A stretch of DNA of 64,000 nucleotides, taken from assembly GCA_030549335.1 (NCBI GenBank), contig CM060194.1, positions 58,742,547 to 58,806,546 of the forward strand, given 5' to 3'. How positions within the stretch are numbered: the first letter of the stretch is position 1; every line of letters begins with the position of its first letter. The DNA is from Pontederia crassipes. Its lineage: Eukaryota > Streptophyta > Magnoliopsida > Commelinales > Pontederiaceae. The notes beneath the pieces were generated by a model. It was not told the DNA's origin, did no database searches, and saw nothing but the letters and a program-made list of their open reading frames with translations. The translations under genes were made by a program, and so were the position numbers. Below are positions 35,607 to 47,500 of this stretch, piece after piece.

Positions 35607-38600
35607 TGCAACATCCCATATCATCAGAAAAAAAGGGAAAAAGGAAGTTGAGGAGTCTTGGACAAGCTTCCCCTTCCTCCCTTTCTTTTTTCTCTTCATG
35701 TTGTCTCTCCTTCCTCGTCTCTTTCTCCTTGTCTTATTCATTTTGTCATTTCTTCTTGTCCATCCCTGCTGTTTGGATTTCCAAGGGCAGCAACTCTAAA
35801 GCAAGATCTAGCTTCTTCTCCAAGGTGGAAGGCCAAGGGGTCGGACTCTTCTATAAGAGTCCCGACCCCTTCATCTTCCTCTTCTGTTTTCTCTTCTCCA
35901 CTTTCTCTCATTCTGTCTCCCTTCTTCTCCGGTGTGCACGTATAGCAAAGAGAGAGGGAGAGAGGTTGGCGACTACCTTCGGCGCAGGCAACACAGGACA
36001 TGGACAAAGCAAGGACGAACCACGAAATCATAGGCTTTAAGGAGTGTTTGTACGGGATCTTCTTCATAGGTCGTGTTCTAGAAGGACTATGCATGCGTAG
36101 TGATACTTGTTCCATGATAGATTTTTTACCTTGAACGAACCTCTACATGTTCTACTCTATGATTTTCACGTCTAGCCGAATTGAATGCATGATGAAACTG
36201 TATGAACTCCTTGTCGAAATCTCTCATCTCATGATGCATACTTAGTACCATGCTTGTGCATTTTAGTTAGTGAATGCTTTGTGAACTTTTACTCTTGAAG
36301 CATGACCCTTAATTGTATTACACCGGCGATCGCTAGAGAAAAGAAAACGAAAATGAAACCGATATAACAAAACCCAATCGGGTTCCTGAAATTGACCCGG
36401 GTCATGCCTTGATGGACCGAGTTCTATCGAACTCGGCCTACATCCACCATGGAGGACCGAGCCTGAGCTCGGCTCAAACTAGGAACCCGGCCCGGGTCAT
36501 CCCCGACCCCGGTCCGAGTTCGACACCGGGGAAAACGATCGGGCGCAATGCCCGACTCGGTTCGATCACGCGCCTACCCGGCCCGAGTATAAGTTGTCTC
36601 AGCCCGGGTTCTGCTCAGAAATCTTCGAGAATGATTTAAACGAAACTCGGACAGGATTCCACTCATACTAGCCTCGGGTTTTGACCAAAAAAACTATGCT
36701 TTTGACTATTCAGACCCCTGATCTACATGCTTGACTTCAAATCTGTTCTCCATGTTAATCATGCTCATTATATCATTATCATACCCTCCATGTTGCACCG
36801 AACCCTTGAATTATTATGATGATATGATGATGTTTACTTATCAAAGTAAGAATGATGAATGATTATGTTCCTCCATCGAATCATGAATAAAGAAAGAATA
36901 CAGAGCAACCCAACCCCGCTCCAACTCGACCCGGGTATGACCTACACTCAGCCCGGGGTCTGCTCGAAAATTCCCAAGTTGTTTCTCATTGGAACTCGGC
37001 CTAAGTTCTACCTATACCGGCCTGGGGTCCGACCAACCAAACTATGATTCCAACCATTTGGACCCTTGATTCACATGTTTGGTCCCAAATCAAATTCTCA
37101 ATATTAATCATGCTCATGTTCTCCATTTATCATTGAACCATGGGCTGTTACACCGAAGCATAAGTGAAGAATTCCATGATCCTTATGAACTTTTAACGAC
37201 ACTCGACTCACCAGGTATGATTTAGACCCGGCCCAAATTTTTGCTCGGTTGTTTCGAGATTGATTTTGTCGAAACTCATCCTGGGTTCTACTCATACTCG
37301 GCTTGGGTTCTGACCAACAAAACCTTGATTTTCATGACTTAGACCTCTGATTTACATGTTGGGTCCCTAATTTGTTGAAATGTCAATTGTGCTCAATAGA
37401 TCGATAGTTACCCTTCATGATTGAACCGTTGTGATTCCCTACGACTATGGACTATGAACATGAATGATGAACAAGAACAATGAGCAAGAGGACGGATAGG
37501 AAGAAGGTAGTTGACTTCACGGTATGTTACTAAGATATGAACGCTTACATGATGCATATATTGGATGATTTGTGAGTTGGGGGAATTAATGACACATAGA
37601 TTGCTTAGTCCTCTATATTGGGAGCTTCTCTCTCATGATGACACATGCTTAAGGTTGTAGAAGTCTGGTTATGAATTGGTGCATTTATGACATATGAAAA
37701 CTCTTATCATTAGTTAGTTAGAATATATGTCTAAGAATAATTAGAACGGACATGTATAAGGTCATGATTCTTGTTAAAGATTTAATGATGACATATGTCT
37801 AACAATGATAAGGATGGATATGTATGAAGTTATGATTCTTGATTAAGGCTTAATGATGATTTACGTAGTGATGTTAAGTTAAGAAGATGGACAATTGTAT
37901 GAAAAGGAACCAATGTATGACATGAATATGGACTAAAGTATGATATGAAAATGGACTATGGTAGGATGTAACTATAAATGAAGCAAAGAAGACATGAGAC
38001 ATGAAATGAATATGAACTATGTTTGTATACTCTCTGGATGATAATTAAGTTTAGATGTAGATGGGGATTTTTGTAAGATGTAGTGTCATCGAAAACAAAT
38101 TGAAACATAAAGACTACCTCAAATGAACCGCGATTTTGTCTAGTAGAAACGGTCGATCGATCTTGAATCGAGTGTCCATTATCGAACGGTAGAATATAGT
38201 GGACGACCACTAACCAAATCTCTCGATCGAAAGCCCGCAAATGATCTCATAACATGATAGACGACCACACTCTTCCGATCGACTGGTGGATACTGATAAA
38301 TGGACGTCCGAATCTCCTTCGGACGACCGCTGATAAATCTCAAACGGGCGACCACTAATCTTTCGATTTTTTGATTTATGAATAGAGGGAACCTAAATTA
38401 ACCCTCATAATTCGACAAGACCCTATCCACTTGATTGATACTGAATGGCATAAAGATGATTCGAAGCCACTCCTACTCCTACCAGCTTGATTGATCTGAG
38501 TGATCAAAAGAATATAATTTTGAAAAGATTAACAACGAACGATTGGCTGCTTCCTTTTCAGTCGACCGACGAATGATGAAGCACGGGCGTCCACTTCCCC

Positions 38601-39954
38601 TTCTGATGTTCGATTGTTTCCCGAGATTGATTCTTGTCAAAAACGCAGCTCAGGTTCTGCCTATATGTGGTCCAAATTCTGACTACCAGAATGATGATTT
38701 TACGACTTTCGACTCCCGATTAAGTACTTGATCACTGATTTATTATAATCCTCATCATGCTTATCTGATCTCTCATTTTCCGTAAGAAAGCAATGAATTA
38801 CATATGATGTACTACCATGATCCTCATGAACTGCCCTAATTCAAGAATGTTTATGATCCTTCCGATCTCTCATCAGAAAGTGAATGAAGTACGGCGATGT
38901 TCTTTATCTAAAGAATGATGATGACTTCTCTCCATCTTTCGAGAAAAAAATGATCATGACCTCTATGAATCTTACGATGAATGATTACGAACCATGATGT
39001 GACTAAGAATGATAAGAAGCGACGATCACACCCCCTTCGATCGACCAATATGATGACGACGGGCATCCACTCTCCCCGGACGATCCCGAATGAACTAAGA
39101 GCGGGTGACCCTCGACCTTTGGGCATTTGTTGTGTGGACTGAGAGAAATGACCTTTCGTCCCGACCTTGATTTAAACAAACTTCCGTCCGCCTAATTTAA
39201 AGTAAATGAAGCAAACTTAACAAGATGTTTTGGGAATGATGTTCTCTATGGCCTTGATCAGTCTACATATCGAAAGACAGGCCCATGTTTGATGAGGGAA
39301 GATGTTCTACCCTCGTAACATGCACTTCCTCATGAGTTACCATTTGCTCTATCTAGGCAGGGGTTCCTCCCATACGGATGTTTTTGCCTAGTGTGAGGTC
39401 ATCTCCTTGAGGGATGTTTCCGCCTAGCGCGACGTCATCCACCCCAGCCCAATGGGGCTTGCTGTGACATTGATCACCCACTGGCCCATAATGTCTAGAT
39501 AGCCGCACCTCATAGTGCATGCAATGGTATTCCCTTTCAAGAATGAAGAGCTCTTCTAATGTATGCAAGCAAGAAAGCAAGTATGCGAGCAAGAAAGCAA
39601 GTATGAAAGCAAGAAAGCATGTACGTATGAAAGTATGAAAGATAAGCATGACAATGAATACGTAAAAGAACTATTGAAGAAAAAGAAATGGATATGAAAA
39701 TATGTTTCCTCTCTCTAGTAATCCGATTCTACTATGATGCTGACGTGATGATCTCCATTACCCCATTTTTTGACGGAACACACTTATAATGACTTTTCTA
39801 TGAAGTTATATGCTCCCTTCATGCCATATTTTGATGAATCGACTTCGTTTTCCTTTTCTTATATTGATTTCATGTTATATTCTGATTTATATGAACTCAC
39901 ACTTAGCTTTGTGCTAACAGTTGAGCTTGCTCCCTTGTGTGATCCCCACATGTA
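35607..39954 (+). repeat. Very long LTR-like sequence, left part
   Basis: Begins TGCAACATCCC, resembling the start of the 31511 LTR; CTATAAGAGTCCCGACC near 35850 may be its TATA region. The CTCGGCCCGGGT motif recurs at about 36370-37320. The right remainder lies beyond the CACTA insertion at 53473-53796 and ends ATGTGGCG...CATTACA, like the other LTR's end. Together about 4.7 kb, probably a solo LTR of a related family. A target duplication is not evident. The long frames at 35584-36115 are not protein-like. Confidence 0.55.
39561..39620. repeat. 20-bp tandem repeat, three copies
   Basis: Three units of GTATGCAAGCAAGAAAGCAA with two or three substitutions, inside the long LTR-like sequence. 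Confidence 0.9.
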
Positions 39955-40780
39955 CACTACAAGAAAATTGGAATTTCTGACGGGTAGTTTCCAACGGATA
40001 GAAATTCATCGCAATTTGCGATGGATTTTGAGACGGATAGCTATCCGTCGGAATTTTCGACGGCCATAACAGTGGAAAATAAAAATAATAAATTATGTAA
40101 TTTGTTATATTATTATTTTATTTTTTGACGATTAGGAACGTCGAAATTTTTGATGGATATCTATCCGTCACAATTTTCGACGGTCCTGACCGACGATAAA
40201 TATAAAATAATATATTATAAAGAGTATTTTATTAATATAATTAATGACAATTTGAACTGTCGCAATTTTTTATGGTCCCGATCGTCAGTAAATGAAAAGT
40301 AATATAATATAAGGGATATTTTATTAATATAATTAGCAACAGTTTGAACCGTCGCAATTTTCGACGGTCCGGACCGTCGGTAATAATTAGTGACAGTTCA
40401 AACCATCAATAAACTAAAATCTATATATTATATATAACTAAATATAGTATTTTATTTTTATAATTAAATAACTTTTTACGGTCACGATCGTCGGTAAATG
40501 AGAAGTAATATAATATAATGAGTATTTTATTAATATAATTAGCAACAGTTTGAACCGTAGTAATTTTCGATGGTCCAGACCGTCAGTAATAATTCTCGAC
40601 AGTTCAAATCATCGGTAAACTAAAAAATATATATTATATATAACTAAATACGGTATTTTATTTTTATAATTAAATAATTTTCGACGATCACGACCGTCGG
40701 TAACTTTAAAAATAAATATTTGCTAAGTTTTCGACGGTCATAGCCGTCAGTAATTAAAATTTCACTATCCCGCCGCTTCT
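39955..40780. repeat. CACTA subterminal repeats
   Basis: Repeated short units of the form GACGGTC-GACCGTCGG, with AATTTTCGACGG between, in both directions. Such subterminal arrays are known binding sites for En/Spm-type transposases. Confidence 0.75.
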
Positions 40781-41048
40781 TTTTTCGTTTTCCCGCTTTT
40801 TTATCTTTCCACCTATATATATACATATGTATATAATCTTTCCCCTATTAATTTCTTTCCCCCTCTCCTCTCTCTCTCTCCCTCTCCCTCTCCCTGCCGG
40901 CGACCCTCTCCCGACCGACAAACCTCTCTCGCCGGCGACCCTCTCCCTCTCTCTCTCTTTCTTTCTCTCTCTCTCTAGCCCGGACCGCTAGGCTGCCGAA
41001 TCCAGTCGCGGGCGGCTAGTTCCGGCCGCGCTGGCAGTCGAATCTGGT
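40781..41048 (+). repeat. CT-rich, promoter-like inner end of CACTA arm
   Basis: TATATATATACATATG (about 40815), then CT microsatellites at about 40858-40980 with CGCCGGCGACCCTCTC units. It resembles the promoter and 5' leader of a gene, perhaps the former transposase gene or a captured host piece. Confidence 0.45.
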
Positions 41049-41099
41049 TGCTATGAATTTTTGCTTGAGGACAAGCAAGACTTTAAGCTTGGAGGAGTT
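41049..41099 (+). repeat. Stray polypurine-tract segment before the 5' LTR
   Basis: GAATTTTTGCTTGAGGAC through CTTGGAGGAGTT is nearly the same as 51634-51677, which precedes the 3' LTR. It does not belong upstream of a 5' LTR. Confidence 0.85.
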
Positions 41100-42798
41100 T
41101 GATGCATGCAAAATACAACATATTTTAGATTATTATTTTAATTAATTTATCTGTAATTTGATTATGGCATGCATCATTTTTAGTCACTTTTAATTGTAAT
41201 TCCGAATTTATCAATTTTAATTATTAATTCTTTGAATATTTTAATTGTGGATGGATTAACTAAATTTTGATAATTAATTTGCAGGAAAAAATCGAGATTT
41301 AGATGGATTGTGCCGTATCGGCCGAAATTCCGAAGAATTTATCATTACGGTCGATATTAGGATAAGAATTTATTTCTTACGGCCGAGATTTGGCTTTACC
41401 CCCAAGTCGTTTTGGCCGAAATTAAAAGGGGGTAAAGATAAAAGGAATTTTATCTTTTGGGCGTAATGGCATGAAGATGATCACTTTTTGGCCGAGATTC
41501 AAAGGGGGTAACAATTAAATGATTTTAACTTTTGGGCGTAACAAGATTAAATTCTTTCCTTACGGCCGAGATTTGGAGGGGGTAATGATAAGGACTATTC
41601 TTTATTACGGCCGAGATTCGAAGGGAGTAAAGATAAGAAGGATTTATCTTTGGGCGTAATGATAAAAAGATTTATCGTGTTGGCCGAGTTTATCTCATAA
41701 TTTTAAAGTCAACCGTACGATGTTATGGCCGGGATCAAATTGAAGGCCGTTTCGCACCCTATAAATACGTGAGGAAATCATCGTTCCAAGGGGTGCTCTG
41801 AAGTTCAGGTTTCTTCCACGTCGAGTCGTGAGCTCTGCAGGCTACGACCAAGAGGAGAGAGGTGCGACGGCTGGAAGTTGATCGCGACCCTGATCAACTC
41901 CGAGAGGCTGCCCGACTGTCTGCCCGTGATCGGAAGTTTCGACTTTTATCTATTTGGGTGTAATTCTTTCAATTATTATTATTTTGTTATTATCTCTCCA
42001 GAATTTCTAGGATGAACTCCATATTTTTATTTATTTCATGTTAGGAGATTATTATTGAAGGGAAACTATTTGGACCCTATATTATTTGTTTTAATCTTTT
42101 CTGATCAATTAGTTAATTATGCTTAATGCTTTTAATTTAATTACTTGGATTTCTGAATTGAGTAATTACCAGTTTGTGGACTATTTAATTTCAAAATTCA
42201 TTAATTAAATTAATTGATTTTATGTGAAATTAATAATTGACATAAATTTGATAACTAGTGTGTGGAGAATCAAATTTATGTAGTCTATTAATCTATAACA
42301 GTTTGTGGAGTGATTAATAGTCTAGGATTTTCATATTAATGCATCTTAAGGTTAATCTTATCTGACGAATACCAGTTTGTGGGACTTTAAGTTTGATTAA
42401 ATTTAAGATAGTTTGATTTACCGGATTAAATAGCAGAATTACCAGTTTGTGAACTCTGTGATGTTAATCTTGTAAATTAATAACTTGGGAAAATTCCTAA
42501 TCCATCTTTAAAGATTAAATTTAACTTTTATAGTTCAAATATTTACCCTGATCTATTTTCATCCTAAGGCCTAACTTCAACACCATTATCTTATCTTTAT
42601 ATAATTTTCTTTATTTTATTTCATAAAACCTCTTTCCAAAAAATCCATGTTTTTCCTCTCTTATTAATTTAAAGATCCAGATATTGAATTAATAATATTC
42701 CTCGTGGGTTCGACACTCTTACTCCTATTACTATATTACTTGAGCGACTAGTGCACTTGCTAGCGATTTTATTTTGCTACATCATCTCATACGCTTCA
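41100..42798 (+). repeat. 5' LTR of the Athila-like element
   Basis: 1699 bp from TGATGCATGCAAAA to CATACGCTTCA. The head has GATGCATGC and, about 50 bp on, GCATGCATC. The U3 has TTACGGCCGAGATT motifs; TATAAATACG at about 41761 is the likely promoter. Later, ACCAGTTTGTGG-like motifs recur four times (about 42168-42450). Confidence 0.9.
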
Positions 42799-42804
42799 AG
42801 TTTT

Positions 42805-42821
42805 TGGCGCCGTTGCCGGGG
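42805..42821 (+). other. tRNA-Asp primer-binding site
   Basis: TGGCGCCGTTGCCGGGG, complementary to the tRNA-Asp 3' end, six bases inside the LTR. Confidence 0.92.
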
Positions 42822-44509
42822 AATATTTTATTAATTAATTTCTGATTTTTATGAATTATTAGGAGATGTAAATAAATTGTAAATAATTCTTTATAAATAT
42901 GTATTAATTGTTTTAATTAAATTTTGTGAATAAACTGACATTTTTTCTTTTGCAGATAAAGGTCACGACAATTTTTTTAACTTGTCGACTTTCGGCTTAA
43001 AATTCTGTCGTCGTCTTATGGTTTTATGACCGAGATTGATTTTTGTCGGCTTTACTGGTTTTACGGCTCGCAATATCGATTGAGTTCTAATCTTCTATTT
43101 TACGGCCGTAATTTTATCCGAACGTTGTCTTACGCCATGATTTGATTTCATTTTGGCCAAAGTGGTTTGTTCTATTTGATTTGATTTCGTTGTTTTACGG
43201 TCGTAAAGAATCAACTTAATTCACTTTCGGCCGTAATGATTCAATTGTCGACGTAAGAGTTGGGGTAATATTCTCAAGTTTCATTCGACTTTATTTCGGC
43301 CGATGTGACCTCATTTCGGCTTAATCGACAATTTTTATCTTTACGATTGAGATTCACTTCATCCGGATCAAATTGAATTCTCTCTCTTGTGATATGATTG
43401 ATTAAGCTTGCAGACGAGAATTTAATCTTCCTTTTACGGTCGAGAATGATCTCATGTTTTCTTTTTGCGGCCGAGAATTGATCTCATGGTTTTGCGGCCG
43501 TAAAATTCCTTTTATTATTGATTTGACCTCTTTCGGATTTAATAATTTCGAAAAATATTTTACACCACAAAAGTCTTTGCTTATATTTTGCGGCTGGCAA
43601 ATTTAATCTGAGTTTTACGGCTGAAACTTCACGATCGAATTGTTTTGCGGCCGATAAATTTCTGAACATTTGTTTTTATGCCATCTTACGACCTTTTCGG
43701 CCAGTTTATTTGTGAATTTTTCTTTCTCGGCCATCAAGGATCACGTTCAACTTAATTTTCATCGATTTACGGCCGATATGAATTGTCCTCTTCCTCAGCC
43801 GTAATGATTCATTTATCGACATTTCGTTCGATTTTTATTTCGGCCAAAGGTTGTTGACTTAATTCTTTACACCTAGAGTTTTATATGCGAGGAGTTGATT
43901 AATTCTTTACGCCGCAGAAGTCAATTTAATTCTATTTCGACCGAGATGATTCATCGCCGTGTTAATATTTACGCCATCTTATGATTTTGTTTCGACCGTA
44001 ATTTAACGAGTTTTACGCCTTCAAGTTGATTAATCCTTTCGGCACTGTTTCATGGTTTTTACGGTCGAACGAGTGCTTGATTTTTACGACCATCTAAGTG
44101 ATTTACTTTCGGTCGATATTAATGTTTGGCATTTGAATTGGTTTTCGAATTTTGATTTTTCGCCGTATTTGATAATTTTTCTGTGAATTTTGGTGGCAGT
44201 AATTAGGTTAATTTCTCTTGGACATTAATTTTGACGACCTAATGAATACTCGATAATGCCGAAAGACTTTTTATCAATTTAAATCTTATTTCTTGGTGAC
44301 CTAGTATCTGAATTTCTTTCTTCTTGTATATATTTTCATTTTATTCTTTTATCTTACTGAAAATTGGTTGTTGCAGGTACTAATTGAAAATTAAATCACA
44401 ACCAATCCTGGAATCTTCTGATAAGCGCACTAGGAGTTCAAATCCACTGTTGGAATTTGATCCTGAAATTGAAAGAACCTATCGTCGATTATGAAGAAAT
44501 ATAAGAAAA
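42822..44509 (+). other. Athila-like leader before gag
   Basis: A 1.7-kb non-coding leader with short TTACGGCCG/TTTCGGCCG motifs at 20-60 bp intervals (about 42960-44110) and a hairpin at 44364-44405 (TTGGTTGT...ACAACCAA) preceded by ATCTTACTGAAAA. TTTTGCAG at about 42950 and TTGTTGCAG at 44368-44376 look like 3' splice sites, so splicing of the leader is possible; that is inference. Confidence 0.7.
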
Positions 44510-47500
44510 ATGGCGGAACAAGCACGCGATAATCAGAGACTGGAGCAACAAAATGAACTGGTTCCACCACATAATAATCGGCGAGAAGATGAAGCAGAGC
44601 TTTCTATGAGAGAATATGTCTCGGCCAGATACAATGACCGAGAATCATGCATCGTGCTGCCTGATATTAACGCAAATAATTTTGAGATAAATCCCGCAAT
44701 CGTGAGGATGATACAAACATCCCAATTTGGAGGACGATTTCATGAAGACCCTCACGATCACCTTGACAAATTTCTTGCAACTCTGAGCACCTTTAGAAAT
44801 AATAATATTTCTTCTGAAGTTATTCGTTTATTATTATTTCCTCAATCTTTACGTGACAAAGCTTCCACTTGGTTTAAAACTTTGCCTGCAGGATCGATTC
44901 ATTCTTGGTTGGAGCTGGTAGAAAAGTTTGTTGGAAAATATTGTCCACCACAAAAGGCAGGCAAATATCGAAGAGAATTGAGGGCATTTGTTCAAGACGA
45001 TAACGAGACATTATATGAGGCATGGGAACGATATAAAGAACTATTGGCCAGAGTTCCCGATAATAGGATTCCAAAGTGGCAAGTAATGGAAGATTTTTAC
45101 CATGGATTGCGAGCTGCAGATCAAGATAAGCTCGACCAATCGGCAGGAGGGACAGTACTAGGATCTAAACGCCCTAGTGAGATACAGGATATTATTGAAG
45201 CTGTAGCCCTCAAGACAAGCCAAGAAAGGAGACCATCTCGCCGAACTCATGATGTGCATGCCACAGAAAGTAGAAATTCTTCTGAAGTAGTGACTCAACT
45301 GGAGTCACTCAATCAAAAATTTGAGCAATGATGTCATTAATGGTGTGCAACAACTGTGGAGGAGGACATGCGAGCAATTATTGCCCTCAAGGTAATATTT
45401 CTAATCTTGATCACATTGAAAATGCTAACTTTGTCTCCAATCCATTTTTCAGGAACAATGACTATGGTTGGAGGAACAATCAGAAGTTTCCATACAAGAC
45501 AAATCAAGGGCAAGTTGTTGAGAAACTCCAGAATCAAGCACAAACTCATCCACAGAACTATACACTTTTGAGAAGGCAACATGAAGCTCCTGCTCAACAA
45601 TCAACTAATCCCATGGAAGAGATTATGGCAAGAGTTATTGACACTATGCAAACCATGCAAAGGACAATGGAAACAAGGGCAAACAATCAAGATGCCACAA
45701 TTAGGAATTTAGAAATGCAAATAGGGCAGATGGCTAATATGATGGCAGGACGTGCACCAGGGGCTCTTCCAAGTAATACAGAGAAAAATCCTAAAGAAGA
45801 GACCAAAATTGTGACTCTTAGAAGTGGGAAACAGTTGAGAAATGTGATATCAGATCCCCCGCCAAAAGCAATCAATCATAATGAAGAAGTTGAAGCATCA
45901 AAGGCACAAGATCAGGCCACTGATGATATTAATCTAAAGAAAAAAAGAAACTAACAATTCAAGAAATACCAATAACATGGGAGATCTGCCCTATCCACAG
46001 AAATTTCGAAAAGAACAACTAGATAAGCAATTTTCTCGCTTTCTTGATATCCTGAAGCAATTATCTATTAACATTCCTTTTCATGAAGCTTTACAGATGA
46101 TGCCGAGCTATGCTAAATTCATGAAGGATATATTATCTTCAAGAAGAAGGTTTGAAAACACTGGGAGAGTAATGTTGACATCAAAGTGTAGTGCCATTTA
46201 CGATCAAGATATACCTAGAAAAATGAAAGATCCTGGAACCTTCACCATACCTTGCACTATAGAAAAATTCTTTTGTGCACATGCTTTATGTGATCTTGGT
46301 GCTAGTATTAGTTTAATGTCATATTCTATATTTGTGCAGCTAGGTTATGGAGAACTTAAAGAAACAAGCATGACTCTTCAATTCGCAGATTCTTCATGCA
46401 AGAGATCCCGAGGAATATTAAGAGATGTTTTGGTAAAAGTTGATAAATTTATTTTTCCTGCAGATTTTATTGTTCTGGATATGAAGGCAGATGAAAAAAC
46501 TCCCATCATTCTCGGGAGACCATTCCTAGCAACAGGAAACGCACTCATAGATGTTCAACAAGGGATGCTCAAACTTCGCGTCAACAATGAAGACATCACT
46601 TTCAATATAAAAAATTCTCTCAAACAACATTTTGATTACTCATCCTGTTATGCCATTGATTCTTTAGAAAATGACACGATTGATGTTTTTGATGATATTG
46701 TTGCAGATTTTATCTCAGATCCATATGCTAAGGAAGCTTTGGAAATGGTAGAGGAATCTAGATAAATTGTGGAAGATGATAATGCGCCAATAACAACAGA
46801 GACACTCGAGGCGGAAAACGATAAACTGGATTATTCTCCAAAATTTGAACTTAAAGAACTTCCATCTCATTTAAGATATGCTTTTCTTGAAAATGACACT
46901 TATCCAGTTATCATATTTGCTGATTTGACAGGTGATATGGAAAACCAACTTTTAGAAGTATTGAGGCAACACAAAAGAGCAATTGCCTGGTCGATCTCAG
47001 ATATCAGGGGCATCTCTCCTACCATTTGCATGCACAAGATTTTGATGGAGGACAATGCCAAGCCAATTGCTCAATATCAAAGAAGGCTCAACCCAACTTT
47101 AAGGGAAGTTGTGAAAAAGGAGGTCATCAAACTCCTTGATGCAGGTATTATATATGCCATTTCTGATAGTTCATGGATAAGTCCTGTGCAGGTAGTCCCT
47201 AAGAAAGGAGAAATCACTGTGGTAAGTAACAAAAATAATGAATTGGTGCCTCAAAGAACAGTTACAGGTTGGAGAGTCTGTATAGACTATAGGAAGCTTA
47301 ATGATGCTACCCGCAAAGATCATTTTCCATTACCTTTTATTGACCAAATGTTGGAGCGTGTTGCAGGTCATAGCTATTATTGTTTTCTAGATGGCTATTC
47401 TGGATACAATCAAATAGCAGTAGCACCTGAGGATCAAGAAAAGACAACGTTCACATGTCCATATGGAACATTTGCCTATAGAAGGATGCCATTTGATCTA

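Noticed and set aside
35584-36115. Overlapping frames on both strands
   Set aside because: Ser/Phe/Leu-rich, CT-rich DNA at an LTR start; no protein family recognised.
42805-42821. tRNA-Asp gene fragment
   Set aside because: Only the 3' complement is present, beside an LTR; it is a primer-binding site.
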